A DNA stretch of 64,000 nucleotides from an uncultured Gammaproteobacteria bacterium (GTDB lineage: Bacteria > Pseudomonadota > Gammaproteobacteria > Enterobacterales > Psychrobiaceae): assembly GCA_937139475.1 (NCBI GenBank), contig CAKZQF010000112.1, positions 1 to 64,000 on the forward strand, written 5' to 3'. Positions 15,654 through 24,022 of this stretch are shown piece by piece (the first letter of the stretch is position 1; every line of letters begins with the position of its first letter). The notes under the pieces were generated by a model, which saw only the letters and a program-made list of their open reading frames with translations, was not told the origin of the DNA and did no database searches. Both the position numbers and the translations under genes were made by a program.

Positions 15654-17075
15654 TTATCTTGCAATTTTTTTTGCAAGCACTAGCCGAAAACAACTGCCCT
15701 GGCCGAGTGAAGAGCTTAGTTCTATTTTAGCATTTAGCGTTGTGCATAATGTACTCACTTGGGCTAACCCTAAACCATAACCGCTACTCGTTCTACTAGA
15801 ATCGACCCTATACAGCCGCTTGAAAATAAGTTGGTGATACTTTGGCTCAATACCGATCCCCTGATCTGACACCTCAAGAAATACTTCCTTGGCGTTAAGT
15901 TCGCCACAACTCAACCTAATTTTACTACCTGCTTCACTATACTTTAATGCATTGTCGATTAAGTTAACCAGTATTTGATTTAAGCGCCCGGCATCAGTCG
16001 TTAACAGGCATGGTGACAGGTTCTTAGTACAAATATAAATATTTCTATCTTCAGCTAACTCTTGATAATAAGATGCGGTTTCCTTAATAAATTTATTAAG
16101 GTTAACAACACTGGTTTCAAGCGAATATTTACCACTTGCTTCATCATGAATTCCCATTAGCGTACTGAGCATATGATTTGCCTGCTGCGCCGACTCGGCG
16201 CAATCTGACAGGGCGTGGTGTAACTCAGCTGACTCGTTAGTATTTGAGGATCTGTTAGAGAGTGTTTTTTCCGCACTAAGACTAATTCTTGCTAGTGGAG
16301 TTCGTAAATCATGGGCAATCGCATCCACGGTATTTTCCATACTATCAATGGTCGCTAACAGCCGTCGGAGCAACTTATTAATACTAACATGCAGCACTTG
16401 CAAGCCAGTATTTTTTCCATCGTCTGGCATCACCTCAAGCTTTTCTAGGCTATCAAGTGACCAGTCGTTCGTCTTATCAACCACCGAGGCTAATTTATGT
16501 AGCGGTAACAAGGTGGCATTAATTAAGCGCCACACCACTATCGCAATAATAAAGCACAATGAGGCTAGTGCCATGGCAATCCAGTACCATTGCTGGTACT
16601 TGAGTTTAAGTTGACTGTTGAGATCGAGTACCAACCAGAAGTTAGACTCGCCATTAAGTAGCAGTGACATATAATTAGGCGCGCTAAATAACGCTGTCCA
16701 ACTGCGCTGTTGCCAATCAATTTCAGCCAGTTCAATATTATCAACACTAAAGCGGCTACCCGATATCCAGCCAAGGGAAGCATCTTCGTTTACCTTAAAC
16801 ATGGCGATATGCAATTCAATCAGCTGCTCTGGATTGTTTCTTGAGATCTCACTAAGCTTTTTTCCATCATGGGCATTTAGAATACGCTGATATTCTGAGG
16901 CAATGGACATCAATAGCTTTTTCTGTTCATTATCAAACTGCTGGAACAGCACACCACCAACGCCAATCATAATCACAACAAAGCAAAGGAGCATGGTTGC
17001 AAAAAAGCGGCTAAATAAACTGCGCTGTGCATAGCCTATCGAAGATTCAGCTGTCATTTCTAAGGACATAGCCAA
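15654..17075 (-). CDS. Sensor histidine kinase
   Basis: A 473-residue membrane kinase. Two membrane helices (about residues 22-44 and 172-192) flank a periplasmic sensor domain; a HAMP-like linker follows. The H-box is AIAHDLRTPLARISLSAEK with the phosphorylated His near residue 258, the N-box LVNLIDNALKYSE, G1 DQGIGIEP and G2 GYGLGLAQ. It overlaps the response regulator by 29 bases and is downstream of it, the standard OmpR/QseBC-type layout. The signal is not apparent. The divergent lipoprotein gene beyond the regulator is the obvious candidate target. The start could also be at the third codon. Confidence 0.93.
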   Translation of the reverse strand: MAMSLEMTAESSIGYAQRSLFSRFFATMLLCFVVIMIGVGGVLFQQFDNEQKKLLMSIASEYQRILNAHDGKKLSEISRNNPEQLIELHIAMFKVNEDASLGWISGSRFSVDNIELAEIDWQQRSWTALFSAPNYMSLLLNGESNFWLVLDLNSQLKLKYQQWYWIAMALASLCFIIAIVVWRLINATLLPLHKLASVVDKTNDWSLDSLEKLEVMPDDGKNTGLQVLHVSINKLLRRLLATIDSMENTVDAIAHDLRTPLARISLSAEKTLSNRSSNTNESAELHHALSDCAESAQQANHMLSTLMGIHDEASGKYSLETSVVNLNKFIKETASYYQELAEDRNIYICTKNLSPCLLTTDAGRLNQILVNLIDNALKYSEAGSKIRLSCGELNAKEVFLEVSDQGIGIEPKYHQLIFKRLYRVDSSRTSSGYGLGLAQVSTLCTTLNAKIELSSSLGQGSCFRLVLAKKIAR

Positions 17076-17724
17076 CCCCTCTTATCGTGTGAATCAGCGG
17101 TAAATCAAATCCTTTGTCAACGCTCGCCCGTAGTCGACAAACCAACACATCAACCACATTTGTTTGCGGATTAAATTGATAACCCCAGATACTTTCAAGA
17201 ATAATAGTTTTGGAAAAGACACGCTCAGGTTGCTGTAAAAATAAATGAATAAGTTTGAATTCACGTTGGGTTAGCTGTATTTCTTGTGAATTGCGATACA
17301 GCTTACGACTCACCACATCAAGGCGTAGGTCATGATATCTAAGTTCCTCACTGTTACTTTGATTAGCTGTGCGCCTAAGTAACATCTGGCAAAGCGCCGC
17401 TAACTCAGCAAAAGCAAAAGGTTTAGCTAAGTAATCATCAGCCCCAGATTGTAGGCCCAGCACTTTTTCTGAGACGGTATGGCGGGCGCTTAAGATGATA
17501 ATTGGTACTTGATGCCCTTCACCACGTATCCGCTTTAGTACAGTTAACCCATCGACACTGGGTAACATTAAATCTAAAATAATTAGATCAAATTGGCCAC
17601 TGCTCGCCAGTGCTAAGCCTTCGCTACCATCACCGCTATGAGTCACTAAATAACCAAGCTCCTCAAGCCCCTCAACTAAGAAGTCAGCAATATGCGGGTC
17701 ATCTTCAATTACTAAAAGTTTCAT
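17047..17724 (-). CDS. OmpR-family response regulator
   Basis: A 225-residue regulator: receiver domain with acidic pair EDD near residue 8, phospho-acceptor Asp in DLIILDLMLPSVDG near residue 51, conserved Ser/Thr in IILSAR and Lys in DYLAKPFAF, followed by a winged-helix DNA-binding domain (LTQREFKLIHLFL, then VDVLVCRLRASVDK and IRGVGYVL). It is the first gene of the two-gene operon with the kinase and is divergent from a lipoprotein gene 178 bases away. The shared gap contains a perfect dyad at 17812-17833. Confidence 0.95.
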   Translation of the reverse strand: MKLLVIEDDPHIADFLVEGLEELGYLVTHSGDGSEGLALASSGQFDLIILDLMLPSVDGLTVLKRIRGEGHQVPIIILSARHTVSEKVLGLQSGADDYLAKPFAFAELAALCQMLLRRTANQSNSEELRYHDLRLDVVSRKLYRNSQEIQLTQREFKLIHLFLQQPERVFSKTIILESIWGYQFNPQTNVVDVLVCRLRASVDKGFDLPLIHTIRGVGYVLRNDS

Positions 17725-17811
17725 CGATATCCTGTTGAATTTGCGCCTGATGTCTACATAACGCTAAGTACAAACATGATGCACCTTTATCAAATACCAG
17801 TAAAGCGAGAT

Positions 17812-17833
17812 AACATTACAACTTTGTAATGTT
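17812..17833. promoter_or_regulatory. Perfect dyad between the response regulator and the lipoprotein gene
   Basis: AACATTACA-ACTT-TGTAATGTT, nine-base arms with a four-base spacer, roughly in the middle of the divergent gap. It is a candidate operator for the two-component system, although OmpR-type regulators more often bind direct repeats. Confidence 0.45.
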
Positions 17834-17902
17834 GGCGCAATCACTGAGTAATCCTGGCTTGTTAGAGTTTATGGCAGACAATAATCCAATAAGGTAAAAA
17901 AC

Positions 17903-19075
17903 ATGCGAAATAAAAACTTAAGCCAAACTGTTAAAGCTAGCGCATTCGCACTTAGCTCTCTTATGCTAATTGCCGGTTGTTCTACCTCACAAGATCAAGC
18001 GACGCACGCCGCAGCAGAGCAACAAAAAACTATCGAGCAAACGCTAATCGATGGATCTCCTTGGGCGACGACTGCCCTTTACCAAGTTAACAATGGCCAG
18101 GTAGATAAAACGACAAACTATATTGATGACAGCGCCATTTCCAAAGGCACTATCAGCTCTGCCCAATACCGTGATGGCCAGTTTATGTTCATTGGCATGC
18201 GAGATTACAACACCGGAGAATTTGACCAGCTAAGCCTTGTTTCAGCAATTAATGCAGCGGCTAATGACAACGCAAAACCAAGTGGTTTCGCCTTTGGTGA
18301 TTATGCAATATTTAATGATGGGCAAGGTAACGACATTCGCCGTCTGACTAATGCGAGCTTTGCGCCAACCGCGGTAATTAATCGCACCGTGACCATTGCC
18401 GATAGTAAAGAGTTTGGTTACGTTTTTACCGCGGCAAATGGTCATACCTATTATGTTGAGCATAAACCATATGCACTGGCGTTTAGCGATAAAACCTACC
18501 CAAGTGAATTGGCAACCGCGGTAGATAATTTCTTTCACGCAAAATTCACCCTAACCAAACAGGCAGACTACAACCTGAGAAAGGGCTCCCCCTGGGCAAC
18601 AACAGCCATCTATTTACAAGTCAATGGCCAAGCCGACACTAGTGTAAATTACATTAATGATGCCGCTATTTCGCAAGGCACAATTAGTTCTGCGCAATAT
18701 CGTAATGGTCAGTTTCTTTTTGTTGGCATGAACGACTTTACAACGGGTGAGTTTGACCACGTTGCCTTAGTCGATAGCCTGATTGCAGTGAGTAATGACG
18801 AGGCCAACCCACAGGGGTTCGCTAAAGGTGACTATCAACTATTATTAAATGAACAAGGTCAAGTGACAAGACGTATCACTAACGCCAGCTTTGCACCAAC
18901 GGCAATTATCGATCGCGTTGTTACCGAGGCAACAGAGAATAAGTTTACCTATACCTTTAGCAAAAATGGTGAAACCTATTATGTTGAGCATTTAAATTAT
19001 GCAGATGCTTTTAAAGGTCAAACTTACCCACAAACATTACAAACCGCTATAGATGCCTTTTTTGCTGGGCAATAA
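17903..19075 (+). CDS. Lipoprotein with two tandem DUF4822-like domains
   Basis: A 390-residue exported lipoprotein: signal peptide of about 25 residues ending in the lipobox LIAGC. The rest is a duplication, with repeats at about residues 51-210 and 227-386. Both contain GSPWATTA, then NYI[D/N]D.AIS.GTISSAQYR[D/N]GQF, TGEFD, R[R]xTNASFAPTA and YYVEH. The pattern resembles DUF4822, seen in lipoproteins of other bacteria and of unknown function; this match is from memory. The copies have diverged, so the duplication is not recent. Divergent from the two-component operon, which may control it. Confidence 0.75.
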   Translation: MRNKNLSQTVKASAFALSSLMLIAGCSTSQDQATHAAAEQQKTIEQTLIDGSPWATTALYQVNNGQVDKTTNYIDDSAISKGTISSAQYRDGQFMFIGMRDYNTGEFDQLSLVSAINAAANDNAKPSGFAFGDYAIFNDGQGNDIRRLTNASFAPTAVINRTVTIADSKEFGYVFTAANGHTYYVEHKPYALAFSDKTYPSELATAVDNFFHAKFTLTKQADYNLRKGSPWATTAIYLQVNGQADTSVNYINDAAISQGTISSAQYRNGQFLFVGMNDFTTGEFDHVALVDSLIAVSNDEANPQGFAKGDYQLLLNEQGQVTRRITNASFAPTAIIDRVVTEATENKFTYTFSKNGETYYVEHLNYADAFKGQTYPQTLQTAIDAFFAGQ

Positions 19076-19088
19076 ACTACCTTAACCA

Positions 19089-19117
19089 AACAGTGTGCTT
19101 AAGGTGTGCACACTGTT
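19089..19117. terminator. Hairpin between the convergent lipoprotein and ubiT genes
   Basis: AACAGTGTGC and GCACACTGTT form a ten-pair stem with a nine-base loop between the two stops. There is no clear T-run, so it may be a weak bidirectional terminator. Confidence 0.5.
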
Positions 19118-19619
19118 ATTGGCTTTGGGCATTACGTTTTAGGATATTCTCTGCACAGTAATGCACAAAGCTGTTTACCCAAGTAGGCAACTTATCGAGC
19201 TCTACACTATCAATTAGGTTCTTTACCTCCAAACCAAGCTCTGTATCCCCTTCAATCATCAGGCGACGCTGAAAAAACAAAGTATCGGGATCTTCTTTAC
19301 GATCGGCAATCAATACCAAATCATCACCATTGGCACTAAAACTAACGTCACATGACTGCGTGGCCGCTAGCTTATCGCAAACAACAAGCTGTCCATTGTC
19401 AAAACTGATAAACCAACGCAAACCCAAATCGTTAATTTTTATTTCAAGATAGCGATTGCTTAAAAAATCAAGATCGCCATCTTCCTTTGCCCCAGCAAAC
19501 AAACTTTTTAGCGTGTGCTCTAATATTCTTTTTTGCAGGGAAAAAGGCATTAAAGCCAACGGTGGGCGTAATAAACTCGGTGCATTATTAAAAAACTGGC
19601 GTTGAACGTTAGCAAGCAT
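19116..19619 (-). CDS. ubiT: UbiT, SCP2-type accessory factor of anaerobic ubiquinone synthesis
   Basis: A 167-residue soluble protein with an SCP2 lipid-binding fold. Seen: PLALMPFSLQKRILEHTLKS near the start and the core YLEIKINDLGLRWFISF, then RRLMIEGDTELGLEVKNLIDS, as in E. coli YhbT/UbiT. UbiT binds ubiquinone intermediates and is required with UbiU and UbiV for oxygen-independent ubiquinone synthesis. It is divergent from ubiUV with a shared 180-base region holding a perfect FNR box. Confidence 0.92.
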   Translation of the reverse strand: MLANVQRQFFNNAPSLLRPPLALMPFSLQKRILEHTLKSLFAGAKEDGDLDFLSNRYLEIKINDLGLRWFISFDNGQLVVCDKLAATQSCDVSFSANGDDLVLIADRKEDPDTLFFQRRLMIEGDTELGLEVKNLIDSVELDKLPTWVNSFVHYCAENILKRNAQSQ

Positions 19620-19676
19620 GTATGAATCCTCTCGGTAGTTGGTATGTATTATCAGGCAGTTGTGAACTAAAAAAAA

Positions 19677-19690
19677 TTGATATTCATCAA
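19677..19690. promoter_or_regulatory. Perfect FNR box between ubiT and ubiUV
   Basis: TTGAT-ATTC-ATCAA is an exact match to the FNR consensus TTGAT-N4-ATCAA. Its centre is about 64 bases from the ubiT start and 116 bases from the ubiU start. Oxygen-independent ubiquinone synthesis is an anaerobic function, so FNR-type activation fits. The -10/-35 elements are not clear enough to assign. Confidence 0.85.
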
Positions 19691-19799
19691 AGCATCGTGC
19701 TCCCTTTACAAAACTTACTGCTTAGTTAACCAATATCAATTATTCAATCTCTACTCTTCACTTAGACTGCCCCCAACAGAATACTTATAGGTAAAATCA

Positions 19800-20795
19800 A
19801 TGGAGCTTCTCTGTCCAGCAGGTAATCTACCTGCGCTAAAACTCGCAATCGATAATGGCGCTGATGCGGTCTACATCGGTATGAAAGATGATACCAATGC
19901 AAGGCACTTTGCCGGTCTAAATTTTAATGAAGCAAAGCTCAAAAAAGCAGTGGATTATGTGCACCAACATGGGAAACAAATCCATGTGGCGATTAATACC
20001 TTTGCTCACCCAGGTGGCTGGGATCGTTGGCAGGGTGCTGTTGATATGGCGGCAAATGCCGGCGTAGATGCACTCATTATTTCTGATATTGGCGTATTAC
20101 AATATGCTTATGAAAATTACCCACAAATAGAACGTCATTTGAGCGTGCAAGCCTCGAGCACTAACCTTGAGTCAATTAATTATTACCATCAGAACTTTGC
20201 AATTGCTCGCGTTGTACTTCCCCGAGTGCTGTCTGTACAGCAAGTAAAACAATTAGCACGCAATAGCCCAGTGCCGGTTGAGGTTTTTGCATTTGGCAGT
20301 CTTTGTATTATGGCTGAAGGTCGCTGTTATCTATCCTCTTATATGACTGGAGAGTCCCCTAACACGGCCGGGGCTTGCTCACCAGCTAAATACGTACGCT
20401 GGAACAAGACTGAGCTTGGCACCGAAGCACGCTTAAATGATGTGTTGATAGATCGTTATACCGATGACGAGAATGCTGGCTACCCGACGTTGTGTAAAGG
20501 CCGATTTGAAGTTGAAGGAAATACTTATCACGCGCTTGAAGAGCCAACGAGCTTAAACACGCTAGAGTTATTACCTGAACTCGTCGAAGCCGGTGTCGTG
20601 TCATTTAAAATAGAAGGCCGTCAGCGCAGCCCTGCTTATGTCGAGCAGATAGCACAAACATGGCGCAGTGCGATGGATGCCTATAAACAAGCACCAGATA
20701 AATTTGAAATAAATGAAAAATGGATGACGACATTAGCTGGCTTATCAGAAGGCAGCCAAACGACCCTTGGCGCGTATCACCGTAAGTGGCAATAG
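19800..20795 (+). CDS. ubiU: UbiU, U32-family protein for oxygen-independent hydroxylation in ubiquinone synthesis
   Basis: A 331-residue peptidase-U32-like protein. Seen: the start MELLCPAGNLPALKLAIDNGADAVYIG, the Cys cluster EGRCYLSSYMTGESPN...GACSPAKY and a further Cys in TLCKGRF, which together make the four ligands of a 4Fe-4S cluster, and SFKIEGRQRSPAY. UbiU forms a heterodimer with UbiV and hydroxylates the ubiquinone ring without oxygen. Its stop is 25 bases from ubiV. Confidence 0.96.
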   Translation: MELLCPAGNLPALKLAIDNGADAVYIGMKDDTNARHFAGLNFNEAKLKKAVDYVHQHGKQIHVAINTFAHPGGWDRWQGAVDMAANAGVDALIISDIGVLQYAYENYPQIERHLSVQASSTNLESINYYHQNFAIARVVLPRVLSVQQVKQLARNSPVPVEVFAFGSLCIMAEGRCYLSSYMTGESPNTAGACSPAKYVRWNKTELGTEARLNDVLIDRYTDDENAGYPTLCKGRFEVEGNTYHALEEPTSLNTLELLPELVEAGVVSFKIEGRQRSPAYVEQIAQTWRSAMDAYKQAPDKFEINEKWMTTLAGLSEGSQTTLGAYHRKWQ

Positions 20796-20820
20796 CCCGT
20801 AAACAGAACAGGAAAGACAA

Positions 20821-21702
20821 ATGAAATTCTCATTAGGCCCGCTACTCTACTTTTGGCCCAAAGACACGGTAGAAAGTTTTTACAGCCAAGCAATGGATAG
20901 TGACGCCGATATTATCTACTTAGGTGAAACGGTGTGTTCAAAACGCCGCGAGTTAAAACCAAAAGACTGGATTGAGCTGGCTAAGCGCTTAACCACCAGC
21001 GGCAAACAAGTTATCCTGTCGACCATGGCATTACTTGAAGCACCGGCGGAATTAATGGCGATGCGCCAACTAGTAGGCAATGGTAAAGTTATTGTCGAAG
21101 CCAATGATATGGCGGCGGTACAACTTGCCCAGCAACACGGTATCAACTTCGTCATTGGGCCGGCGATTAACTGCTATAACTTGGCAACGCTAAAAGTACT
21201 TATCTCACAGGGCATGACACGTTGGGTAATGCCTGTTGAATTATCGGGAGACTGGCTCCGCACGTTATTACAAGAAGCAACGGAAGCTGGCATTCGTGAC
21301 CAGTTTGAGGTGGAGGTCTTCGCCTACGGACACCTTCCCCTTGCCTACTCGGCCCGTTGTTTTACAGCACGCAGTGAAAACAGGCCCAAAGACGATTGCC
21401 GCTATTGTTGTATCAAGCATCCAAATGGTCTCAAGATGAATTCCCGTGAAGGGGAACAGGTATTTTTGCTCAATGGTATTCAAACGATGTCGGGCTATCG
21501 TTATAACTTAATTAACGATGTTCAAGAACTAGAACGATTAGGAGTAGATGTCTTGCGACTAAGCCCAGAGTCGTTGGACACATTGGCACTTATCGAAAAA
21601 TTTAGACAGCAGCTGAGCTCACCACATCATTATCCGCTAGAAAAAAACGTCGAATGTAATGGTTACTGGCATAACATCGCCGGGATGTCATTGGCGCAAT
21701 AA
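20821..21702 (+). CDS. ubiV: UbiV, partner of UbiU
   Basis: A 293-residue U32-family protein, start MKFSLGPLLYFWPKD, with Cys in ETVCSKRREL (about residue 40) and the cluster ARCFTARSENRPKDDCRYCC (about residues 179-198) that supplies iron-sulfur ligands. It acts as the second subunit of the UbiUV complex. Same transcript as ubiU; a small gap of 25 bases contains GGAAAG as ribosome binding site. Confidence 0.95.
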   Translation: MKFSLGPLLYFWPKDTVESFYSQAMDSDADIIYLGETVCSKRRELKPKDWIELAKRLTTSGKQVILSTMALLEAPAELMAMRQLVGNGKVIVEANDMAAVQLAQQHGINFVIGPAINCYNLATLKVLISQGMTRWVMPVELSGDWLRTLLQEATEAGIRDQFEVEVFAYGHLPLAYSARCFTARSENRPKDDCRYCCIKHPNGLKMNSREGEQVFLLNGIQTMSGYRYNLINDVQELERLGVDVLRLSPESLDTLALIEKFRQQLSSPHHYPLEKNVECNGYWHNIAGMSLAQ

Positions 21703-21746
21703 CGCCAGCGATATTGCTATTACTGCAAAGGATATAAATTTCCCAC

Positions 21747-21770
21747 AAAAAAGCCCGCTTAACGCGGGCT
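21747..21770 (-). terminator. Terminator of the rpsP-rimM-trmD-rplS operon
   Basis: On the minus strand AGCCCGC-GTTAA-GCGGGCT is followed by six T. It also sits beyond the ubiV stop, so it separates two convergent operons. Confidence 0.9.
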
Positions 21771-21808
21771 CTTCTGGCTTTTCTAATTCTGGGTAGGAAA
21801 GTGGTAGC

Positions 21809-22165
21809 TTATCGCTTAGCCAATTTCTCTTTAATACGTGCAGCACGGCCTGAAAGGTTACGTAGATAGTAAAGTTTCGCTTGACGAACAAGGCCGCGAC
21901 GCTTAACTTCGATGCTATCAACTAATGGGCTGTGAGTTTGGAAAACACGCTCAACACCTTCACCGTTAGAGATTTTACGAACTGTGAATGCTGAATGTAG
22001 ACCACGGTTACGAACAGCTAGTACAACGCCTTCGTATGCCTGTAGACGAGTACGCTCGCCTTCTACTACTCGAACCTGAACAACTACTGTGTCACCAGGT
22101 GCGAAGCTTGGAACATCAGTTTTTAACTGTGCATCTTCAATTGCTTGAATAATTGGATTTTTCAT
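21809..22165 (-). CDS. rplS: 50S ribosomal protein L19
   Basis: A 118-residue ribosomal protein at the 30S-50S interface. Seen: [22 protein letters not shown], the loop [21 protein letters not shown] and the end [18 protein letters not shown]. Last gene of the rpsP-rimM-trmD-rplS operon, 34 bases behind trmD. Confidence 0.98.
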   Translation of the reverse strand: MKNPIIQAIEDAQLKTDVPSFAPGDTVVVQVRVVEGERTRLQAYEGVVLAVRNRGLHSAFTVRKISNGEGVERVFQTHSPLVDSIEVKRRGLVRQAKLYYLRNLSGRAARIKEKLAKR

Positions 22166-22199
22166 ATCTTTCTCATTCCTAGATTATACTGAAACTCTT

Positions 22200-22937
22200 C
22201 TAACCCTTGCTTTTTGCAAGGTTGGCAAGAATATTTTCTTGCTCGTCAGTCAGAGCTAGGTTAATTAGTAAGTCGGGTCGACGATTTTGAGTTCTCTCTA
22301 AAGATTGCTCCAGGCGCCAACGCTTTATTTTTTCATGATTACCACTTAGTAATACTGAAGGTACTGAAACACCGTCTAAGGTTTCTGGTCGCGTATAGTG
22401 TGGACAGTCAAGTAATCCATCAGCAAATGAGTCTTGCTCAGCTGAGGCTTGCTTGCCCAATACGCCGGGAACAAAGCGCGACACTGCATCAATCAATGTC
22501 ATTGCCGGAAGTTCACCACCACTTAATACATAATCACCAATGGACCATTCTTCATCGACTAGCGATTCAATAATCCGTTCATCTATTCCTTCATAGCGAC
22601 CGCAAATAAGAATTAACTTCTCGTTTTTGCTTAGCTCTTCAACCCCAGTTTGGTCTAAACGACGTCCCTGTGGTGATAAATAAATGACTTTTGCGTCGCC
22701 ACCAGCTGCTGCTTTTGCAGCATCAATAGCATCGCGTAGTGGTTGCACCATCATTAACATCCCCGGACCACCGCCATATGGGCGATCATCGACGGTGCGA
22801 TGCTTATCATGAGTGAAATCACGAGGATTCCAACATTGCAACTGTATTAAGCCTTGTTTAACGGCTCGTCCTGTCACTCCCTGCTCAGTGATAGCTTTAA
22901 ACATGTCGGGGAATAAAGTAATTATTCCTAGCCACAT
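22200..22937 (-). CDS. trmD: tRNA (guanine-N1-)-methyltransferase TrmD
   Basis: A 245-residue SPOUT-class enzyme that makes m1G37 in tRNAs, preventing frameshifts. Seen: [25 protein letters not shown], the trefoil-knot SAM region [14 protein letters not shown] and [11 protein letters not shown], and the C-terminal [13 protein letters not shown]. Third gene in the ribosomal operon. Confidence 0.98.
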   Translation of the reverse strand: MWLGIITLFPDMFKAITEQGVTGRAVKQGLIQLQCWNPRDFTHDKHRTVDDRPYGGGPGMLMMVQPLRDAIDAAKAAAGGDAKVIYLSPQGRRLDQTGVEELSKNEKLILICGRYEGIDERIIESLVDEEWSIGDYVLSGGELPAMTLIDAVSRFVPGVLGKQASAEQDSFADGLLDCPHYTRPETLDGVSVPSVLLSGNHEKIKRWRLEQSLERTQNRRPDLLINLALTDEQENILANLAKSKG

Positions 22938-22955
22938 AACTCTATCTCCAAGTAG

Positions 22956-23489
22956 TTAGAAATCAGGATCCCAGTCCACTTCAATTAAACGAGCGTCACG
23001 ATCAATATTTTTAATCACATCGCCATCCACTAAAGGGATCAATCTTTCTTTTTTACCGAACCCATCACGGGCATTTGCCTTCACTTGCAGTACATCGTTC
23101 GAACCAGTTTCCATTAAGGCATCTACATGCCCAAAGTGGTAACCTTTAACGTTCTTTACTTCCATACCAATAAGTTCACGCCAGTAAAAGTCATTTTCAC
23201 CTAACGCTTCAAGTTGTTCTTCTTTGACGAAAATTTCACATCCAGTATGACGCGCTGCATCATCTCGATCTTCAACTTCCTCAAAACGGCAAACAACCCC
23301 TTTGCCATGTGCGCGCCATTGCGCAACTTTTACTTCAACTAACTTTCCGGCCACTTTTATAAGCCAAGGAGAGTAGTCAAAAATGCTCTGTGGAGCATCG
23401 GTGTAGGTAGTAATTTTCATCCAACCTTTAATACCGTATGGTGCACCTACGCAACCTAACAATACATTCTCGGTTTGATTACTCATCAA
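22956..23489 (-). CDS. rimM: Ribosome maturation factor RimM
   Basis: A 177-residue factor for 16S rRNA 3'-domain maturation that binds protein S19. Seen: VLLGCVGAPYGIKGWMKI at the start, the FYWRELIGMEV linker between the RimM N-terminal domain and the PRC barrel, and the end LIPLVDGDVIKNIDRDARLIEVDWDPDF-type C-terminus typical of the family. It lies six bases behind rpsP. Confidence 0.97.
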   Translation of the reverse strand: MMSNQTENVLLGCVGAPYGIKGWMKITTYTDAPQSIFDYSPWLIKVAGKLVEVKVAQWRAHGKGVVCRFEEVEDRDDAARHTGCEIFVKEEQLEALGENDFYWRELIGMEVKNVKGYHFGHVDALMETGSNDVLQVKANARDGFGKKERLIPLVDGDVIKNIDRDARLIEVDWDPDF

Positions 23490-23495
23490 TTACCC

Positions 23496-23744
23496 TTAAG
23501 CCGCTTTTTGAGCGTCTTTAATTAATTTTGCTACACGGTCTGAAGCTTGAGCGCCAAGGCCAACCCAGTGTGCAACACGGTCAAGATCAAGACGTAAAGT
23601 CTCTTCTTGGCCACGAGCCATAGGGTTAAAGAAACCAATTTTCTCAATATAACGGCCGTCGCGAGCGCAACGACTATCTGCTACTACTACCTGGTAGAAA
23701 GGACGCTTCTTAGCGCCACCACGTGTCAAACGAATGGTTACCAT
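23496..23744 (-). CDS. rpsP: 30S ribosomal protein S16
   Basis: An 82-residue ribosomal protein. Seen: [20 protein letters not shown] at the N-terminus, [19 protein letters not shown] and the C-terminal [20 protein letters not shown]. First gene of the four-gene operon; its promoter should lie in the 278-base gap upstream. Confidence 0.98.
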   Translation of the reverse strand: MVTIRLTRGGAKKRPFYQVVVADSRCARDGRYIEKIGFFNPMARGQEETLRLDLDRVAHWVGLGAQASDRVAKLIKDAQKAA

Positions 23745-24022
23745 AGGTAAATATTCCTCTAATAATGTATGACCAAGGCCATAATGTTAAACTAAATGTT
23801 TTCTCAACCTGCCTACAGGTTACGCGAGATTTCGAACCCGCTAGAGCTGTAGAATCGAGGTTAAATAGAACGCACCCAGATTAGAAAGCTCGCAAATTAT
23901 ACGCGAATGGAGCGTCACTGCAACAGTTACCGGGTATTTAGCTCACATATTTTGTATTAAAAACCAAAAGGCCAGCTTGCTTAGCAAACTGGCCTTGAGA
24001 ATATCGATATGTATTGAGGACG
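23745..24022. other. Gap between ffh and rpsP: leader of the ribosomal operon and ffh terminator
   Basis: Bases 23961-23996 hold the ffh terminator. The rest is the presumed promoter and 5' leader of rpsP. Bases 23821-23860 can fold into a tRNA T-arm-like hairpin, but no whole tRNA can be built. No gene is seen. Confidence 0.6.
23961..23996 (-). terminator. Terminator of ffh
   Basis: On the minus strand AAGGCCAG...CTGGCCTT forms an eight-pair stem, extended by an inner TTGCT/AGCAA pairing, followed by TTGGTTTTT. Confidence 0.85.

Noticed and set aside
23821-23860. A tRNA T-arm-like hairpin (GGGTTCGAAAT) in the rpsP leader
   Set aside because: The loop is one base too long and no acceptor stem, D-arm or anticodon arm can be built around it.
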